Shown here in pieces: positions 9,070 through 18,869 of a stretch of 64,000 bases of DNA (position 1 is the stretch's first letter; each line of letters starts with the position of its first letter). Source of the DNA: Proteus alimentorum (GTDB lineage: Bacteria; Pseudomonadota; Gammaproteobacteria; Enterobacterales; Enterobacteriaceae); assembly GCF_002607735.1 (NCBI RefSeq), contig NZ_NBVR01000003.1:1-64000 (forward strand), in the 5' to 3' direction. Under the pieces are notes generated by a model, which was given only the letters and a program-made list of their open reading frames with translations, had not been told where the DNA came from and did not search any database. The position numbers and the translations under genes were made by a program.

Positions 9070-10088
9070 TATTGACGTCCTTGCGCTAACAATTTATCAA
9101 GCATGCCATCTGTCGTGAAATGTGTTTTCATCACGTTATTCCAGTCACCAAATACCTCTTCAATCGTAAATAGTGACGTTGCTGGGAACTGAGCTGCTTT
9201 TTTAGCCATGACCGCTTTATCATTTACGCGATAATTAAATTGCGTGATGATCTCTTGTGCTCTAGGAGTGTATAAATAATTGAGATAGGCTTTTGCCAGT
9301 TCTTCGGTATCATTACGTTGAACGTTTTTATCAATCCAAGCGACAGGAAACTCAGCCAAAATATCAACGGGTGGCACAATGACTTGATATTCATCTTCAC
9401 CATATTGTTGACGAATATTATTAACTTCAGATTCAAAACTGATCAGAACATCTCCAAGTCCACGTTCAATAAAAGAGGTTGTTGCACCACGACCGCCTGT
9501 ATCAAATACCTCAACATTCTTGAGGAATTTCTTCATTGCTTCTTGTGTCTTCTCATCGTTACCATAAGCTTTTTCAAAAGCGCCCCACGCTGCTAAATAG
9601 GTATAGCGACCATTACCCGATGTTTTAGGATTAGGGAAAACCACTTTGACATCTTCACGTGTTAAATCCTCCCATGAAGTAATATTCTTTGGATTTCCTT
9701 TGCGTACTAAATACGCCATGGTGGAATAATAAGGCGAGCTATTATTAGGAAGACGTTGTTGCCAATCAGCAGGAATTAATTTGCCTTTATCATGCAAAAT
9801 TTGCACATCGGTAACTTGGTTATAGGTCACGACATCCGCAGGTAAACCTTGCAATATTGCAAGTGCCTGCTTAGAAGAGCCCGCATGGGATTGTTTGATT
9901 GTAACTTTATCATCGGGATGTTGAGCATCCCACTGTGTTTTAAAATCGCTATTTAGCTGTGTGAATAGCTCTCTTGCGATATCGTAAGAGCTATTAAGCA
10001 ATTGAGCCGCCCCCGCATAACTACTAACCACCAAAGACAATGCTGCGGTTGCTTGTAATGCAAAGGTTCTGATTGTGTTTTTCTTCAT
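9069..10088 (-). CDS. cysP: Thiosulfate/sulfate-binding periplasmic protein
   Basis: Periplasmic solute-binding protein that delivers thiosulfate and sulfate to CysTWA. 339 residues. N-terminal signal peptide MKKNTIRTF... with a hydrophobic core and likely cleavage after SSYAGA (before AQLLNSSYD). The family motifs [62 protein letters not shown] and [13 protein letters not shown] are all present. I use ATG 10088; an in-frame TTG one codon upstream is less likely. First gene of the cys operon. In E. coli ucpA and mur genes lie beyond it; here yfeX follows directly. Confidence 0.97.
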   Translation of the reverse strand: MKKNTIRTFALQATAALSLVVSSYAGAAQLLNSSYDIARELFTQLNSDFKTQWDAQHPDDKVTIKQSHAGSSKQALAILQGLPADVVTYNQVTDVQILHDKGKLIPADWQQRLPNNSSPYYSTMAYLVRKGNPKNITSWEDLTREDVKVVFPNPKTSGNGRYTYLAAWGAFEKAYGNDEKTQEAMKKFLKNVEVFDTGGRGATTSFIERGLGDVLISFESEVNNIRQQYGEDEYQVIVPPVDILAEFPVAWIDKNVQRNDTEELAKAYLNYLYTPRAQEIITQFNYRVNDKAVMAKKAAQFPATSLFTIEEVFGDWNNVMKTHFTTDGMLDKLLAQGRQ

Positions 10089-10261
10089 CAAAAGTACCCA
10101 TCATTGTAAGTTTTATTCTAATGGTTACTCTATCGACTTTATTTATAACAGTGTAGTTAGCTTTTGTTATTTGATATAACTATAAGCTATTAAAAATGAA
10201 TGAAGCTCAGGCTAATTAATTAAATTTGCATCAATTATTATTAATGTGAAAAAAATTCAGA
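10089..10261 (-). promoter_or_regulatory. cysP upstream region (probable CysB-dependent promoter)
   Basis: AT-rich region before cysP with ATAACTATAAGC/GCTTATAGTTAT repeats around 10165-10195, the sort of half-sites bound by CysB, and a possible -10 (TATAAA, about 10141-10147 on the minus strand). Placement of CysB and the -35 is inference. Confidence 0.35.
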
Positions 10262-10290
10262 CAAAAAATGCCCGCTTTTAAAGCAGGCAT
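10262..10290 (-). terminator. Rho-independent terminator of yfeX
   Basis: Stem AATGCCTGCTTT / AAAGCGGGCATT (one mismatch) followed on the minus strand by TTTTTTG, 36 bases after the yfeX stop. Confidence 0.85.
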
Positions 10291-10325
10291 TTCATCAATA
10301 AAACGTATTTAACACGAGATAATGA

Positions 10326-11222
10326 TTACAGCGCTTTTAATACTTCATAAGAAGGTGCGAAGTAATAGCTCCCTGTTACAGGTTTACTCATACGCAATAA
10401 GTCGTCATGTTTGCCGTCTAATTCACCAAACATGCTCAATAGTTGCTGCTCAATGTTATATAAACGACCACAGTAAGCTAAGAAATATAAACCATGTTTA
10501 CCACTTGCAGTACCATAAGGCAGGCTGTGACGTAAAATCGCTAACTCTTCACCGTCTTCTTCAATTACCACACGAGAAACGTGAGATGTCACATTACGCT
10601 CAGATTCATCAAGTTCGACACTGTCTTTTTTAGTGCGACCGATCATTTTTTCTTGGTCTGATTCACTAAAACGAGCCCATTTTTTCAGATTATGCTCATA
10701 ACGTTGAACTAAAACATAACTACCACCAGCATCAACACCGTCATTAATTAGTGCAACGCCATAGCGCTCATCATCTTGTGGATTTTCTGTACCATCAATA
10801 AAACCACTTAAATCGCGCTCTTCTATCCAACGGAAACCATGAATTTCTTCTTCTACTTTGATTGCATCACCAAAAGCAGCAATGGCAGCTTGTGCCAGTG
10901 AGAAATTCACATCATGACGCATAGATTGAATATGAATAAGAAGATCACGCTGTGTTGCAGGCGCTAAACCTTTACCTAAAGGGCGAAAAGGTTTGAGCTC
11001 TGGTGCGCTATTCTCATTAGAAAGTTTTTTCCAAAGATCAGAGCCAAATGCAACAACTGCACCTAGTGATGCATCAGGAAATTGCTTTTGTAGATCAGAT
11101 AATGATTGCATGAATTTCTGACACCCTTCACGCAGAGCCTCTAATTCACCCACGACCATTGCTTCGATAAAAAGACCAAATTTACTATGTGCGACTAAAA
11201 TGCCACTTTGTGCATGAGACAT
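10326..11222 (-). CDS. yfeX: Dye-decolourising (Dyp-type) haem peroxidase YfeX
   Basis: Cytoplasmic Dyp-type peroxidase; uses hydrogen peroxide to oxidise porphyrinogens and other substrates. A deferrochelatase role has been proposed for the E. coli homologue but is disputed. 298 residues, nearly identical in length to E. coli YfeX. The distal catalytic aspartate is Asp143 in the GxxDG motif ([11 protein letters not shown]), the haem-ligating histidine is His214 in VTSHVSRV, and the conserved distal arginine is Arg231 in ILRHSLPYG. 120 bases downstream of yfeY on the same strand, as in E. coli, so probably co-transcribed from time to time. It has no Tat or Sec signal. Confidence 0.95.
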   Translation of the reverse strand: MSHAQSGILVAHSKFGLFIEAMVVGELEALREGCQKFMQSLSDLQKQFPDASLGAVVAFGSDLWKKLSNENSAPELKPFRPLGKGLAPATQRDLLIHIQSMRHDVNFSLAQAAIAAFGDAIKVEEEIHGFRWIEERDLSGFIDGTENPQDDERYGVALINDGVDAGGSYVLVQRYEHNLKKWARFSESDQEKMIGRTKKDSVELDESERNVTSHVSRVVIEEDGEELAILRHSLPYGTASGKHGLYFLAYCGRLYNIEQQLLSMFGELDGKHDDLLRMSKPVTGSYYFAPSYEVLKAL

Positions 11223-11342
11223 ATTGCTTTCCTAATCAATAACCAAAACACCCAAAATGATGTTAATTATATCGAATCTCTTTTCCTGAAGATTTGCCTT
11301 TTAACAAAAATCGGACAGTCTGATTATAAAATCTTCCTTATT

Positions 11343-11960
11343 TTATAAGGAATAGCGTGAAGGCGATTTGTTCTGCCAAATAATTTGCGTTAATGTCCAG
11401 TTAGATAAAACTTCATCAGGTGGCATTAATCCATCAGGACCATCCCATTGGCCACTAAAGACATAACTCACCGATTTAGCTTCTGTAGATTGGCATAAAA
11501 TGGTTCTCTGTTTTTCATCTTTAGGACCTTTGCTACACGCACCAAATGCTTTTTTATAGATATCTTTAAATGGTGTACCTATCGTTATACCCCAATCCGT
11601 TGTTGCCTTGGCATCAAAGACTTCTATTTTTTCAACAGTGCCTTTTTCTTTGCCATAGAAGGCCACTTGAACTTTATTATCATCAATCGCTTGGACTACA
11701 ACAATAATATCGCTACCTTGCATCTCCATACCTTCACGATAATTGAAGCTACTCCCTAGCTCATTTTTTATTTCACTTTCTGTTATTTTTGTTGAACTGG
11801 TGATATTTCCTAATCCATTGGCAGAAACTGTTAACGTATCATTTGAAAACCAATTCATCGGATTTAGTGCAGAAAAAGACATTCCTCCCATGGATGAGCA
11901 GCCACTTAATAGCAAAACACTTGTGCTTAAACACAAGGGTAACCAAAACTTAGGCATCAT
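11343..11960 (-). CDS. yfeY: YfeY-like outer-membrane lipoprotein (DUF1131)
   Basis: Predicted lipoprotein: hydrophobic signal peptide with lipobox LLSG-Cys21, no Asp at position +2 (Ser-Ser follows), so outer-membrane sorting is expected. 205 residues, matching the YfeY/DUF1131 family by position next to yfeX and by the central motif GITIGTPFKDIYKKAFGAC plus a second cysteine, with a possible disulfide. E. coli yfeY belongs to the sigma-E regulon; I looked for a sigma-E promoter here and saw no convincing one. Start ATG is preceded by GGAG six bases away. Function unknown. Confidence 0.88.
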   Translation of the reverse strand: MMPKFWLPLCLSTSVLLLSGCSSMGGMSFSALNPMNWFSNDTLTVSANGLGNITSSTKITESEIKNELGSSFNYREGMEMQGSDIIVVVQAIDDNKVQVAFYGKEKGTVEKIEVFDAKATTDWGITIGTPFKDIYKKAFGACSKGPKDEKQRTILCQSTEAKSVSYVFSGQWDGPDGLMPPDEVLSNWTLTQIIWQNKSPSRYSL

Positions 11961-12264
11961 TTGTTTCTCCGTTAAACTTTTTCGTCACACATTAAAATAG
12001 ATATTGAGGTGATTAAGCACACCTTATCTTACTCTTTGTATCGCCCCAATCATCAGGCTAAAACCGTCGCGATAAATCAGCATAGCAAAATATCTACTGA
12101 TTTGATCTTAGATAACCACATGAAAAGAAAGCCTAGTTACGACCATCAACAGAACATTTTGTTCCACAAAAAAGGTAATATCAGATTTTACGCATAAAAT
12201 AAGAAGTACAAATGCAAGAATAGAAACAAAGAAAAAAGAGATAAATATAAAGAGAAGAGAAATA
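11961..12264. other. Intergenic region between yfeY and ypeA without a recognised gene
   Basis: About 300 bases. It contains the yfeY leader and promoter, not resolved here, and two overlapping short open frames on opposite strands (12009-12197 and 12108-12296). Neither has a ribosome binding site or a familiar sequence, so I do not call them genes. Confidence 0.5.
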
Positions 12265-12289
12265 ACCCCTAAAGATATCAGGGGTTTTA
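12265..12289 (-). terminator. Terminator of ypeA
   Basis: Stem AACCCCT / AGGGGTT with a GATATCTTT loop, 8 bases after the ypeA stop on the minus strand; followed by ATTTC, so a modest T tract. On the plus strand it would be followed by TTAAAC. Confidence 0.6.
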
Positions 12290-12296
12290 AACACAA

Positions 12297-12734
12297 TTAA
12301 AGATCGAAATCCTGATCAACAATTAATCGTTTAGCATAAGTTGTGCTTTCTTGGTTTTGATCTTCATACAATAACTTCTCAAACATACAGATTGTTGCAT
12401 CATTTTCTTCTGGTACAACTAATGTAATTTGAGGGCACCCTTTCGCAATCAGCTTTTTCTCTAATCGAGAAATCAATGCATTGGCAATGCCTCTTCCTCG
12501 AAAATCTGGATGAACGCCTAAATAGTATAAAGAGCCACGATGACCATCGTAGCCACCCATCACACTCCCCACAATCTCACCAGCCACTTCGGCTATCAGA
12601 AATAAATCGGGTGAGTGGTTTAATTTTCTTTCAATATCAATTTCAGGATCGTTATCAGGCGATATCAAATCGCAACGCTCCCAAAGTGTAATAATTGCCT
12701 CAAAATCATCTTGGCGAAATACACGTATTTCCAT
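12297..12734 (-). CDS. ypeA: GNAT-family N-acetyltransferase YpeA
   Basis: 145-residue single-domain GNAT acetyltransferase using acetyl-CoA; substrate unknown. The acetyl-CoA binding motif A is clear: [28 protein letters not shown] sequence with RGRGIA. It matches E. coli YpeA from the first residues ([23 protein letters not shown]) and shares its neighbours yfeX/yfeY and hemF. I start at the ATG at 12734, where homology begins; another in-frame ATG four codons upstream (12746) is possible and neither has a strong ribosome binding site. amiA and yfeZ, which sit between ypeA and hemF in E. coli, are absent. Confidence 0.9.
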   Translation of the reverse strand: MEIRVFRQDDFEAIITLWERCDLISPDNDPEIDIERKLNHSPDLFLIAEVAGEIVGSVMGGYDGHRGSLYYLGVHPDFRGRGIANALISRLEKKLIAKGCPQITLVVPEENDATICMFEKLLYEDQNQESTTYAKRLIVDQDFDL

Positions 12735-12861
12735 GGTTTTGCCCATTATCGGTCACATAAATCTGAATTTATTATCGCTTGTTTGGTTTATGAATCAACT
12801 TGAAAATGAGAACATAGACAATATGGAGTTTTATTTTTAATAAATATGATAAAAATTGTAG

Positions 12862-13776
<915 letters not shown>

Positions 13777-13797
13777 AGTCCTTAATTTATTGATGAT

Positions 13798-13822
13798 AAA
13801 GCCACATTAAAAATGTGGCTTT
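13798..13822. terminator. Bidirectional terminator between hemF and the small lipoprotein gene
   Basis: Perfect 11-bp stem AAAGCCACATT / AATGTGGCTTT with AAA loop between two convergent genes. The same stem recurs at 15393. Confidence 0.8.
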
Positions 13823-13868
13823 ATGACTAGAATAAAACGAGAAGTTTAATAACAACTATTTTCTAAAA

Positions 13869-14216
13869 TTAATTAAACAAAAAAGCCAGTAAACCTGTCA
13901 CTTTATTTTTGTTTTCCCATCCTTCGGCTCTCATACAAGTATTAAAATAATCTTTGCGCGACCATTCATTAGCATCATAAGGAACAGATGGCCCAATCCC
14001 TGCATTAGGGATCTCTTTCCCATTGATTCGCATCGGCGCAAACACGGGTTTACTTGGCGTCACATATCTCACGGTATATTGCTTATTCGCTTCTTGGTTA
14101 CACATATTTTTGGCAATATCTAAAGGAGACGGCGTGGTAGTATTCGCTTCCCATTTTTCAGGTGTTGCACAAGCAGAAAGCATAAAAATTGATGTGATAA
14201 TAATCTTTTTTTTCAA
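13869..14216 (-). CDS. Small putative lipoprotein of unknown function
   Basis: 115 residues. Signal peptide MKKKIIITSIFMLSAC with lipobox LSA-Cys16 and Ala-Thr after the cysteine, so probably an outer-membrane lipoprotein. The mature part is short and polar, with two further cysteines (MCNQEAN and NTCMRAEGW) and a hydrophobic C-terminus (GLLAFLFN). The CMRAEGW-type ending recalls small enterobacterial lipoproteins of unknown role. It sits alone, convergent with hemF, in the AT-rich island between hemF and der. I do not recognise the family. Confidence 0.75.
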   Translation of the reverse strand: MKKKIIITSIFMLSACATPEKWEANTTTPSPLDIAKNMCNQEANKQYTVRYVTPSKPVFAPMRINGKEIPNAGIGPSVPYDANEWSRKDYFNTCMRAEGWENKNKVTGLLAFLFN

Positions 14217-14475
14217 CGTAATAGCTCTTTAAAACGAATAGGAATCAATTTTATTTTAGCTGTTTTTTTAAAAGAAATAATTAATTTTTTATGAAGATAG
14301 AATTTATTCTATATAATTAGTAGAAACTTTTTACTTCCCTGTTTAACTATTATTATGAAAATTATAGTTATTCCAAATAAAATAAATATGTACTCTCTAT
14401 AAATAGAGTGATTTATTATTTAATGCAATTTAAATAATTTTTATTATATAGCTAAATTTGAAAAAAAACAAATAT
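14217..14475. other. Very AT-rich non-coding stretch upstream of the ART-like gene
   Basis: No plausible gene. The base composition is well below the surrounding housekeeping genes. It contains a hairpin CTCT-ATAAAT-AGAG (about 14394-14407) and the first copy of an 11-base repeat AAATATGTACT (14384-14394), whose second copy is at 14470-14480. Confidence 0.5.
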
Positions 14476-14504
14476 GTACTATTTTATAGTAGTACTATTT
14501 TATA
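14476..14504. repeat. Tandem 13-bp direct repeats at the ART-like gene's leader
   Basis: GTACTATTTTATA occurs at 14476-14488 and 14492-14504, a 16-base period, ending one base before the ribosome binding site AAGGAGA (14505-14511). It could be an operator pair or part of the promoter. Confidence 0.7.
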
Positions 14505-14514
14505 AGGAGAAAAT

Positions 14515-15384
14515 ATGTTTTTATATCATTCAAGTAAATCTTCAAAAAAAGTAAATTCGGTATTCAATCACCTTGCTATATCACCTATTGCACCTGCAGA
14601 ACGAATCGAAAGCATGTTTACCCATCAAAATAGATATCTAGTCGATAAGGATTATTCAATACAATTACTTGATATAAATGGAAAAATAATAAAAAAAATC
14701 ACATTAGAACAACAATTAATATCTTTTTGTAATTTCGTCAAAAACTATTCAATTTTTAAATATAATGTAAAAGCTGAAAACCCACTCAGATTAATAGATC
14801 TATGGGAGGATGATCCTATTGGTAGTGGAGGCCCTAATGTTGTTGATCATAACTATTTAAACGAACAAGAAATTATTGAAATAAAATCCCTATTTCATCC
14901 ATTTAATAATATTATTTATCCAGAGGATGTTTATCAATCATTCACTAAAAAAGACATAAAAAATATAAAAAGAACATACTTAACCAATACATTTTTTTCA
15001 TCTGAATTTAATAAAAGAAAAGATAGAGCAAAAGCAATTAACGAAGATTTTAATATAAGCCAAAATCAAGAAATTGTATGGTTAGATTTATCTTTTAAAT
15101 TAAGAAGTTGGGCATTAGGAAAAGGTTATGATTCCTTTGTTTACACAAATAAAAAAGAAGGTAATAATGAGGATACTTATATTACGTTATTACCAGAACA
15201 ATTAGAGTATACGAATGAACGTTTTATCTTTCAAGAAGAAAAATATCTATTAGAGATTAAAGATCTTATAAAGGAAATTATTGATAAACAATACTCAAAA
15301 TCAATAAATAATAGCTCAATAATAATAAACCACTACTTATTATGGGCTCAAAAAAATCCTATGCCTTATTGGAATCTATTATAA
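14515..15384 (+). CDS. Putative ADP-ribosyltransferase-like (ART-PolyVal type) protein
   Basis: 289-residue soluble protein with no signal peptide, very AT-rich codons and a strong ribosome binding site (AAGGAG, five bases before ATG). Several pieces resemble ART-PolyVal domains found in phage and toxin polyproteins: an N-terminal LYHSS (3-7) like the FHGS start of those domains, VKAENPLRLIDLWEDD (85-100) like their I-x-NPLRL-x-DLG-x-W strand, and GYDSFVYTN (204-212) followed by EDTYITLLPEQL (219-230) like their GYDG-I-Y-N...SY-I-F-PEQI end. The match is by eye and distant. No immunity gene is evident, so whether it is a toxin, effector or degenerate relic is unknown. It lies alone at the hemF-der breakpoint, which suggests horizontal transfer. 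Confidence 0.55.
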   Translation: MFLYHSSKSSKKVNSVFNHLAISPIAPAERIESMFTHQNRYLVDKDYSIQLLDINGKIIKKITLEQQLISFCNFVKNYSIFKYNVKAENPLRLIDLWEDDPIGSGGPNVVDHNYLNEQEIIEIKSLFHPFNNIIYPEDVYQSFTKKDIKNIKRTYLTNTFFSSEFNKRKDRAKAINEDFNISQNQEIVWLDLSFKLRSWALGKGYDSFVYTNKKEGNNEDTYITLLPEQLEYTNERFIFQEEKYLLEIKDLIKEIIDKQYSKSINNSSIIINHYLLWAQKNPMPYWNLL

Positions 15385-15392
15385 TAGATAAA

Positions 15393-15416
15393 AAAGCCAC
15401 ATGAAAATGTGGCTTT
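15393..15416. terminator. Bidirectional terminator between the ART-like gene and der
   Basis: Stem AAAGCCACAT / ATGTGGCTTT with GAAA loop. Nearly the same as the hairpin at 13798-13822. It can serve the ART-like gene and, on the minus strand where TTTTTTATC follows, der. Confidence 0.8.
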
Positions 15417-15441
15417 CAATTACATAAGAAATTTAATTTTC

Positions 15442-16932
15442 TTATTTAGATTTTTTCAAGTGCGACATTAAACGCTTACGTTTACGCATTTGAGAAACGG
15501 TTAATTTGTTTTTCTTATCCGCATAAGGGTTTTCACCCTCTTTAAATTGAATACGGATTGGCGTACCCATCACTTGTAGAGTACGGCGGAAATAGTTCAT
15601 CAAATAGCGTTTATAGCTATCTGGTAAATCAGTGACCTGATTACCATGAATAACTACAACAGGTGGATTATAACCACCAGCGTGCGCATATTTCATTTTT
15701 ACACGGCGTCCACGAACAATTGGTGGCTGATGATCATCTTCTGCCATCTTCATGATACGAGTTAGCATAGAAGTTCCGACGCGACGCGTTGCACAGACAT
15801 AAGCTTCTTGAATGGATTCAAAAAGATTACCCACACCACTTCCATGCAATGCAGAAATAAAGTGAACACGCGCAAAGTCAACAAAGCCCAGTTTAAGATC
15901 AAGCATTGCTTTTACTTGTTCGCGATCATCTTGTGTCATGCCATCCCATTTATTGACAGCAATGACTAATGAGCGACCTGCATTCAGGATATAACCTAAT
16001 AATGAAAGATCCTGATCTGAAATACCTTCACGGGCATCAATAACCAGTAATGCAACGTTAGCATCTTCAATGGCTTGTAATGTTTTGATAACAGAGAATT
16101 TTTCTACTGTTTCTTTCACTTTGCCACGTTTACGAACACCCGCAGTATCGATGATGATATATTCTTTCTCATCACGTTCCATTGGGATATAAATACTGTC
16201 ACGCGTTGTACCCGGCATATCGTAAACAACCACACGCTCTTCACCAAGCATACGGTTTGTCAGTGTTGATTTACCAACATTAGGACGACCTACAATCGCT
16301 AATTTTACGGGTAATGTAGAAGGGTCGAAGTCATCTTCTTCCTCTTCTAGCGCTTGCGCTTCTTGTTCTGCTTCTAATGCAGCCCAATAAGCCGCATTTT
16401 CTTCTTCTTCAGTCAGCTCTAGCTCTTCTTCCACCACTTTACCCGTGATTGGTAAGAGTGCTTGTTCAATCAACTGAGCAACACCACGACCATGAGATGC
16501 CGCGATTGGGAAGATTTCACCTAACCCTAAAGAGTAAAAATCAGCTAATGCAGTATCAATATCGATACCGTCAGTTTTATTCGCAACCAAATACGTTTTT
16601 TTCTCAACACCACGGAGATGTTTTGCAATACCTTGGTCTGCTGGCATCAAACCCGCACGAGCATCAACTAAAAACAGTACGATATCGGCTTCTTGAATAG
16701 CCTGTAGCGATTGTGATGCCATATGGGTTTCAACACCCTCTTCAGCACCATCAATACCACCAGTATCAATAATAATAAATTCTTCGCCTTCTAACTCTGC
16801 TCGACCATATTTACGGTCACGGGTGAGGCCTGGAAAATCAGCAACTAATGCGTCTCTAGTGCGTGTTAGTCGATTAAATAACGTGGATTTACCCACGTTA
16901 GGGCGCCCTACTAAGGCAATAACGGGTATCAT
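15442..16932 (-). CDS. der: Ribosome biogenesis GTPase Der (EngA)
   Basis: Essential GTPase with two tandem G domains that helps mature the 50S ribosomal subunit. 496 residues from the chosen start. G1 motifs GRPNVGKST at about 9-17 and 215-223; DTGG/DTAG G3 motifs; NKTD and NKWD G4 motifs; an acidic linker between the domains (about 168-205, very Glu-rich); and a C-terminal KH-like domain ending in Lys/Arg-rich [17 protein letters not shown] start at the ATG at 16932 because GAGG lies eight bases before it and homology to E. coli Der begins there; the in-frame ATG at 16947 lacks a ribosome binding site. 119 bases after bamB, with a terminator between them. Confidence 0.96.
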   Translation of the reverse strand: MIPVIALVGRPNVGKSTLFNRLTRTRDALVADFPGLTRDRKYGRAELEGEEFIIIDTGGIDGAEEGVETHMASQSLQAIQEADIVLFLVDARAGLMPADQGIAKHLRGVEKKTYLVANKTDGIDIDTALADFYSLGLGEIFPIAASHGRGVAQLIEQALLPITGKVVEEELELTEEEENAAYWAALEAEQEAQALEEEEDDFDPSTLPVKLAIVGRPNVGKSTLTNRMLGEERVVVYDMPGTTRDSIYIPMERDEKEYIIIDTAGVRKRGKVKETVEKFSVIKTLQAIEDANVALLVIDAREGISDQDLSLLGYILNAGRSLVIAVNKWDGMTQDDREQVKAMLDLKLGFVDFARVHFISALHGSGVGNLFESIQEAYVCATRRVGTSMLTRIMKMAEDDHQPPIVRGRRVKMKYAHAGGYNPPVVVIHGNQVTDLPDSYKRYLMNYFRRTLQVMGTPIRIQFKEGENPYADKKNKLTVSQMRKRKRLMSHLKKSK

Positions 16933-16994
16933 TTTTTGATGCCTCATAAAAATACAATCACGAACCTGATTGTATTTTACATGTAATTACTAAA

Positions 16995-17024
16995 AAGACG
17001 AAACGGCTCCTTTAAAGGAGCCGT
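16995..17024 (-). terminator. Terminator of the hisS-yfgM-bamB unit
   Basis: Perfect palindrome ACGGCTCCTTT / AAAGGAGCCGT (17003-17024). On the minus strand it is followed by TTCGTCTTTTT, 27 bases after the bamB stop. Confidence 0.8.
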
Positions 17025-17051
17025 AAAATAAATAGATTTGTCAGCAATTAA

Positions 17052-18224
17052 TTACCGACTATAAAGATAAAGCTTACCATCACGAGATTGGATCATCAGT
17101 TTATCTTGTACCGCTTGAGGGCGACTTAATAAACCTGAACTGTTCACTTGGTTTTGTGCAATAAATTTACCGGTGTTGGTATCAATCCAATGGAGATAAC
17201 CTTCTGCATCACCAACCACTAAATAGCCATCAAAAATAGCCGGAGCAGTTAAATTGCGATGCAATAAATCTTCTTGTGTCCATAATGTCACACCATCAGA
17301 TTTACGAACAGATAAAACTCTGTCATTTTGGTCAACAAGGTAAAGATTATCACCCAACAGCACCATATCATTGACTGAGCCTAACTCACGTTTCCAAAGG
17401 ATTTGTCCAGAACGCATATCAAGGCTAACTAAATTACCGTTATATGCCATTGCATAAACAGTATTTTCATCAATAATCGGTGTGATATCCACATCATTTA
17501 ATCGGCTAATTTCAGTAGAGCCTTTAATTTGTGAAATATTTTGTTGCCAAATCAACTGTCCTTGAGAAAGAACAACTGCACTGACACGGCCATTATCTGC
17601 ACCAATAATCGCTGCGCCATAAGCAACAGCAGGCGCAGATTCGCCACGAAGAGATAATGATGGTGTGTCTAAGTTAATAGTCCAAGAAATCTCACCCGTT
17701 AATAAGTCGAGTCCTTGTAACATACCATTACTGGTATGAATAAGGACTAAACCATCACTAACAACCGGTTTTGAAATGGCTTCACCAGCAACGTCGGTTT
17801 CCCAATCGATGGAACCATCTTCAGTGTTCAGTGCATATACTTTCGCTTTTTCAGTTCCCACAAAAACGCGAGTGCCTGAAACAGTTAACCCACCAGAAAG
17901 CAATGCGGACTCATTGGATGAAAGAAAACCCGTTTTAATAGAGAGATCTTGCGACCAAAGCTCTTTACCTGTTTCTACATCTAATGCTTTCACTAAACCA
18001 TGGCGATCAGCGACATAAACAACTGCGCCATCCCATGTTGGTGACAAGTGAGAATAGTATTTACCAATACCATTTCCAACTGATTTGTCCCAAACAGCTC
18101 TAGGTGTAAATTGGCTTTGCACCTCAGGCAATGGAGACATTGTCACATTATCCTGTTCACTAGAACATCCTGCCAATAAAGCAGATGCTAGTAGACCAAC
18201 CAGGAGAGTTTTACGCAGTTGCAT
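17052..18224 (-). CDS. bamB: Outer membrane protein assembly lipoprotein BamB
   Basis: Lipoprotein of the BAM complex that helps BamA fold outer-membrane beta-barrels. 390 residues. Signal peptide with lipobox LLAG-Cys20 (Ser-Ser next, outer-membrane sorting). The rest consists of PQQ-like repeats of an eight-bladed beta-propeller, seen as repeated G-x-L-x-ALD-x-x-TG-x-x-LW motifs (for example VKALDVETGKELWSQDL, VYALNTEDGSIDWETDV, LVSLDMRSGQILWKREL). Follows yfgM by 14 bases and precedes der, the usual enterobacterial order. Confidence 0.96.
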   Translation of the reverse strand: MQLRKTLLVGLLASALLAGCSSEQDNVTMSPLPEVQSQFTPRAVWDKSVGNGIGKYYSHLSPTWDGAVVYVADRHGLVKALDVETGKELWSQDLSIKTGFLSSNESALLSGGLTVSGTRVFVGTEKAKVYALNTEDGSIDWETDVAGEAISKPVVSDGLVLIHTSNGMLQGLDLLTGEISWTINLDTPSLSLRGESAPAVAYGAAIIGADNGRVSAVVLSQGQLIWQQNISQIKGSTEISRLNDVDITPIIDENTVYAMAYNGNLVSLDMRSGQILWKRELGSVNDMVLLGDNLYLVDQNDRVLSVRKSDGVTLWTQEDLLHRNLTAPAIFDGYLVVGDAEGYLHWIDTNTGKFIAQNQVNSSGLLSRPQAVQDKLMIQSRDGKLYLYSR

Positions 18225-18238
18225 GTCTGAAGATCCCT

Positions 18239-18859
18239 TTAATTGGATAAATTATTGAGTTTAAGTTCAACCAGTGAGCGAATAGCACCCGCATTTTCAT
18301 CAGTTAATGCGCTACGATAAGCGGCTGTTGCACCTGCATTATCGCCTTTTTTCGCTAAGACATCACCACGGATATAATTTTTCATTCCATTCCATGCTTT
18401 GCCTTTCACTTGCTCTAACGAAACTAAAGCAGCATCTGTTTTATCTAATGCTAATTGTACGCGAGCTAAACGAAGATTAAGCATATCTGCAAATGCGTCA
18501 TTTTTTACTTTTGCCACAGCATTCGTTAAATGACGTTCACCATTGACCAAATCATTAGCATCGATAGCGATTTGCGCTAGCTCTAATGAAGCTAAAGCGC
18601 CATAAATATCATTCGTTTCAGTAGCAAATTTTTCAGCTAATGCAATATTTTCAGGTGTCGGCTTAGCAAGTGCCTCACTGACTGTTGCAAAAGCACCTGC
18701 ACTTTCTTGCAGACGATTTGTCTGATGTGATTGCCAATATTTCCAACCAAACACACCACCAAAACCAATAACAGCGGCTAAAACGATAGTTAAACCATAG
18801 TTTTTAAAGAACTGTTTAATTGCATCAACTTGTTCGTTTTCGGTGCTATAAACTTCCAC
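18239..18859 (-). CDS. yfgM: Inner-membrane TPR protein YfgM (SecYEG ancillary chaperone)
   Basis: 206 residues. A short cytoplasmic N-terminus, one transmembrane segment (about 19-40, LTIVLAAVIGFGGVFGWKYW) and a periplasmic TPR-like domain. The E. coli homologue associates with PpiD at the SecYEG translocon and helps secreted proteins; it also negatively influences RcsB. The start is a GTG preceded by GGAGAGA, and it aligns with the E. coli start (MEIY versus MEVY). Ten bases downstream of hisS and 14 upstream of bamB, in one transcription unit. Confidence 0.93.
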   Translation of the reverse strand: MEVYSTENEQVDAIKQFFKNYGLTIVLAAVIGFGGVFGWKYWQSHQTNRLQESAGAFATVSEALAKPTPENIALAEKFATETNDIYGALASLELAQIAIDANDLVNGERHLTNAVAKVKNDAFADMLNLRLARVQLALDKTDAALVSLEQVKGKAWNGMKNYIRGDVLAKKGDNAGATAAYRSALTDENAGAIRSLVELKLNNLSN

Positions 18860-18869
18860 AAGTCTCTCC

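Noticed and set aside
11961..12120. Sigma-E promoter for yfeY, as in E. coli
   Set aside because: No GGAACTT-N16-TCTGA-like sequence found by eye in the upstream region.
12009..12296. Two overlapping short open frames (12009-12197 plus, 12108-12296 minus) between yfeY and ypeA
   Set aside because: No ribosome binding sites, mutual overlap, low-complexity translation, and the minus one runs through the ypeA terminator.
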